NCBI RefSeq assembly: GCF_943193045.1
Contig: NZ_CALPCN010000003.1
Location: forward strand, 62,001 to 126,000
DNA length: 64,000 nucleotides
Direction: 5' to 3'
Source: Pumilibacter muris
Lineage (GTDB): Bacteria; Bacillota; Clostridia; Christensenellales; Pumilibacteraceae
Notes under the pieces: model-generated
Seen by the model: only the letters and a program-made list of their open reading frames with translations
Told to the model about the DNA's origin: nothing
Database searches by the model: none
Part shown: piece after piece, positions 62,701 to 64,000 of the stretch
Layout of the letters: each line of letters starts with the position of its first letter
Numbering within the stretch: position 1 is the first letter of the stretch
Translations under genes and position numbers: made by a program

Positions 62701-62985
62701 TTGAAAACGAATAGAGATATAGAAAAGCTACTATCCGAGAGAGCAAACTTCGCCAAGATGGTGTTGGCAACGTATAAGCCCGAAATTGCGGCCGTGTGCC
62801 TTCGTTTGAAGCGGCTCGAGCAAATAGGCGAAAAAGAGCTGGAAAGCCTTTTTGACGCCATAATTGACTATTGTTTCGATTTTGAGATTGCGGGGCTATT
62901 CGATGAGCTTTGCGAGGCGGCGGAACAACAATACCCTGAACTTGTTCAAGATTATAGACGATATTATAGTGAACAATGGGAATAA
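62701..62985 (+). CDS. Small helical hypothetical protein
   Basis: A 94-aa helical protein (DIEKLLSERANFAKMVLATY, FDAIIDYCFDFEIAGLFDEL). TTG 62701 is preferred because GAGG at 62687-62690 is better spaced to it than to 62692. Family not recognised; follows the 424-aa gene closely and may be co-transcribed. Confidence 0.5.
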   Translation: MKTNRDIEKLLSERANFAKMVLATYKPEIAAVCLRLKRLEQIGEKELESLFDAIIDYCFDFEIAGLFDELCEAAEQQYPELVQDYRRYYSEQWE

Positions 62986-63037
62986 TGCAATATTGCATCA
63001 AGATAAAACGATTGCAATCTTGCAATAGGAAAGTGAT

Positions 63038-63847
63038 ATGAAATATTATGTTGTAGCCGATGTCCACGGTTATTATGATTATATGGTTGAAGCTCTTCAA
63101 GAGAAAGGATTCTTTGAGGATAAAGAGCCGCACAAATTAGTTGTGTGCGGGGACATTTATGACAGAGGACCGCAGAATAAAGAAGTGGAGAACTTTGTCG
63201 CGCAGTTATTAGATAAAGATGAAATCATATTAATCAGGGGCAATCACGAAGACTTGCTGATGTCATTTATAGATACATTGCCATCGTTGAGTGAATATGA
63301 TTTGAGATTTTCGCATTCCTATACCAATGGCACAGTGGATACCGTGCGAGAGATCGTGGGGGCATCAATGAAGAAAATGATACTCGCACCGCAAATCGTT
63401 TCCGAGCAGTTTAAGAAGTCTTTAACCTATACCAAAATCATCCCGGCAATGCTGAATTACTATGAAACGGAAAGATATATTTTTGTTCACGGCTGGATAC
63501 CCGCCACGGCAAACGGCTTTGGTGGAATGGGTTTATTCTTTGAGTATGATCCAAAGTGGCGCGAAGCAAACAATGCGGATTGGACTTATGCGAGATGGTA
63601 TAACGGAATGCTTGCAGCGCACCAAGGCGTAGTGGAGGCGGGAAAGATAATCGTTTGCGGACATTGGCATTGCTCGTTCGGTCATGCGCATTATGAGGAG
63701 AACGGGAGTGAGTTCGGCAAGGATGCCGATTTTTCACCATACTATGGGGACGGAATAATCGCCCTCGATGCCTGCACAATTCAAAGCAAAAAAGTGAATT
63801 GTATCGTAATAAATGATAAAGAATTAAAGGACGATTGCAACGGTTAA
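63038..63847 (+). CDS. Calcineurin-like metallophosphoesterase (PPP-type)
   Basis: A 269-aa phosphoesterase with all metal-site motifs in order: VVADVHG at the start, CGDIYDRG near residue 38, RGNHED near 68, then HGWIP and GHWHCSFGH. Resembles serine/threonine protein phosphatase-type enzymes of phages and bacteria, which may act on phosphoproteins or small nucleotides. AGGAAAG precedes the ATG. The flanks are rich in TTGCAA motifs. Confidence 0.85.
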   Translation: MKYYVVADVHGYYDYMVEALQEKGFFEDKEPHKLVVCGDIYDRGPQNKEVENFVAQLLDKDEIILIRGNHEDLLMSFIDTLPSLSEYDLRFSHSYTNGTVDTVREIVGASMKKMILAPQIVSEQFKKSLTYTKIIPAMLNYYETERYIFVHGWIPATANGFGGMGLFFEYDPKWREANNADWTYARWYNGMLAAHQGVVEAGKIIVCGHWHCSFGHAHYEENGSEFGKDADFSPYYGDGIIALDACTIQSKKVNCIVINDKELKDDCNG

Positions 63848-63951
63848 ATCATAGCAAGCATACTATGTCCAACAATGCAATTTGCAAAAAGTTTGCTTCC
63901 TTCTGAAATTATTAACGGCTAAGAAGCGCATTATTCGTTATCATTGCAAGG

Positions 63952-63976
63952 TTGCAAACGCGCATAAAGTTTGCAA
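63952..63976. repeat. TTGCAA-rich repeat region with hairpin
   Basis: TTGCAAAC (63952-63959), nine-base loop, GTTTGCAA (63969-63976): perfect 8-base arms. More TTGCAA/TGCAAT copies lie at 62986-63030 and 63870-63950, bracketing the phosphoesterase gene. Confidence 0.45.
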
Positions 63977-64000
63977 TCCTACATGATGTGATAGCCGAAT

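Noticed and set aside
1-64000. CRISPR arrays, tRNA or rRNA genes
   Set aside because: Scanned by eye; no regularly spaced direct repeats, tRNA-like cloverleaf or rRNA segments were recognised. A covariance-model search would be decisive.

Overview
The window looks like accessory DNA from a gut-type Bacillota/Clostridia chromosome. This is inferred from strong GGAGG ribosome sites, TTG/GTG starts, Tn4451-like large serine recombinases, Mob genes and phage modules of the kind common in Clostridia. No rRNA, tRNA, CRISPR array or core housekeeping locus was found; the one metabolic gene, metK, lies inside the phage block.

Region 1 (1-26311) is a siphovirus-type prophage entered from its left. 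An early/modification block holds a DNA methylase joined to a PP-loop domain, metK, a phage sigma factor, a two-HTH repressor, small ORFs, and an amidoligase plus gamma-glutamylcyclotransferase pair. The HK97-type packaging, head and tail genes follow: terL, ParB-methylase, portal, protease, capsid, connectors, tail tube, G/GT frameshift chaperones, tape measure and fibres. A self-contained fic gene sits between the tail chaperones and the tape measure. The block ends with holin-type membrane genes; no endolysin was recognised. Five copies of a two-box promoter-like element with fixed geometry precede phage transcription units and are good candidates for promoters read by the phage sigma factor.

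Region 2 (26362-32374 and 57941-63847) is a second mobile region. It has two tandem large serine recombinases, a nucleotidyltransferase-fold protein, an XRE regulator whose control region shares a half-site with the prophage repressor, an AAA ATPase and a third large serine recombinase. That third gene is cut in two. Its 5' part ends at 32374 and its 3' part resumes in frame at 57941, followed by three small paralogues of its C-terminal domain and accessory genes including a metallophosphoesterase.

Region 3 (about 32375-57940) is a 25.6-kb element inserted in that recombinase gene. Joining its two ends rebuilds a 50-bp site with 11-bp perfect inverted arms centred on the dinucleotide GA, as expected for a TnpX-like serine recombinase; that enzyme is encoded next to the right end. 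The element carries a RelB/ParE-type toxin-antitoxin pair and a tyrosine recombinase next to a 165-bp segment bounded by 19-bp inverted repeats. The segment contains a near-consensus promoter and a one-way terminator. Downstream lies a helicase with eight helicase-associated repeats, then a Wzx/Wzy-type surface polysaccharide operon ending in a terminator. A separate 850-aa protein with a DYDSD motif resembles single-subunit double-psi-barrel RNA polymerases. Mobilisation genes, a probable oriT and TnpW/TnpX-like genes complete it.

The reading that joins these is a mobilisable transposon carrying an on/off (phase-variable) capsule locus, nested in another mobile element beside a prophage. Inversion, frameshifting, sigma specificity and polymerase activity are inferred from sequence, not shown.
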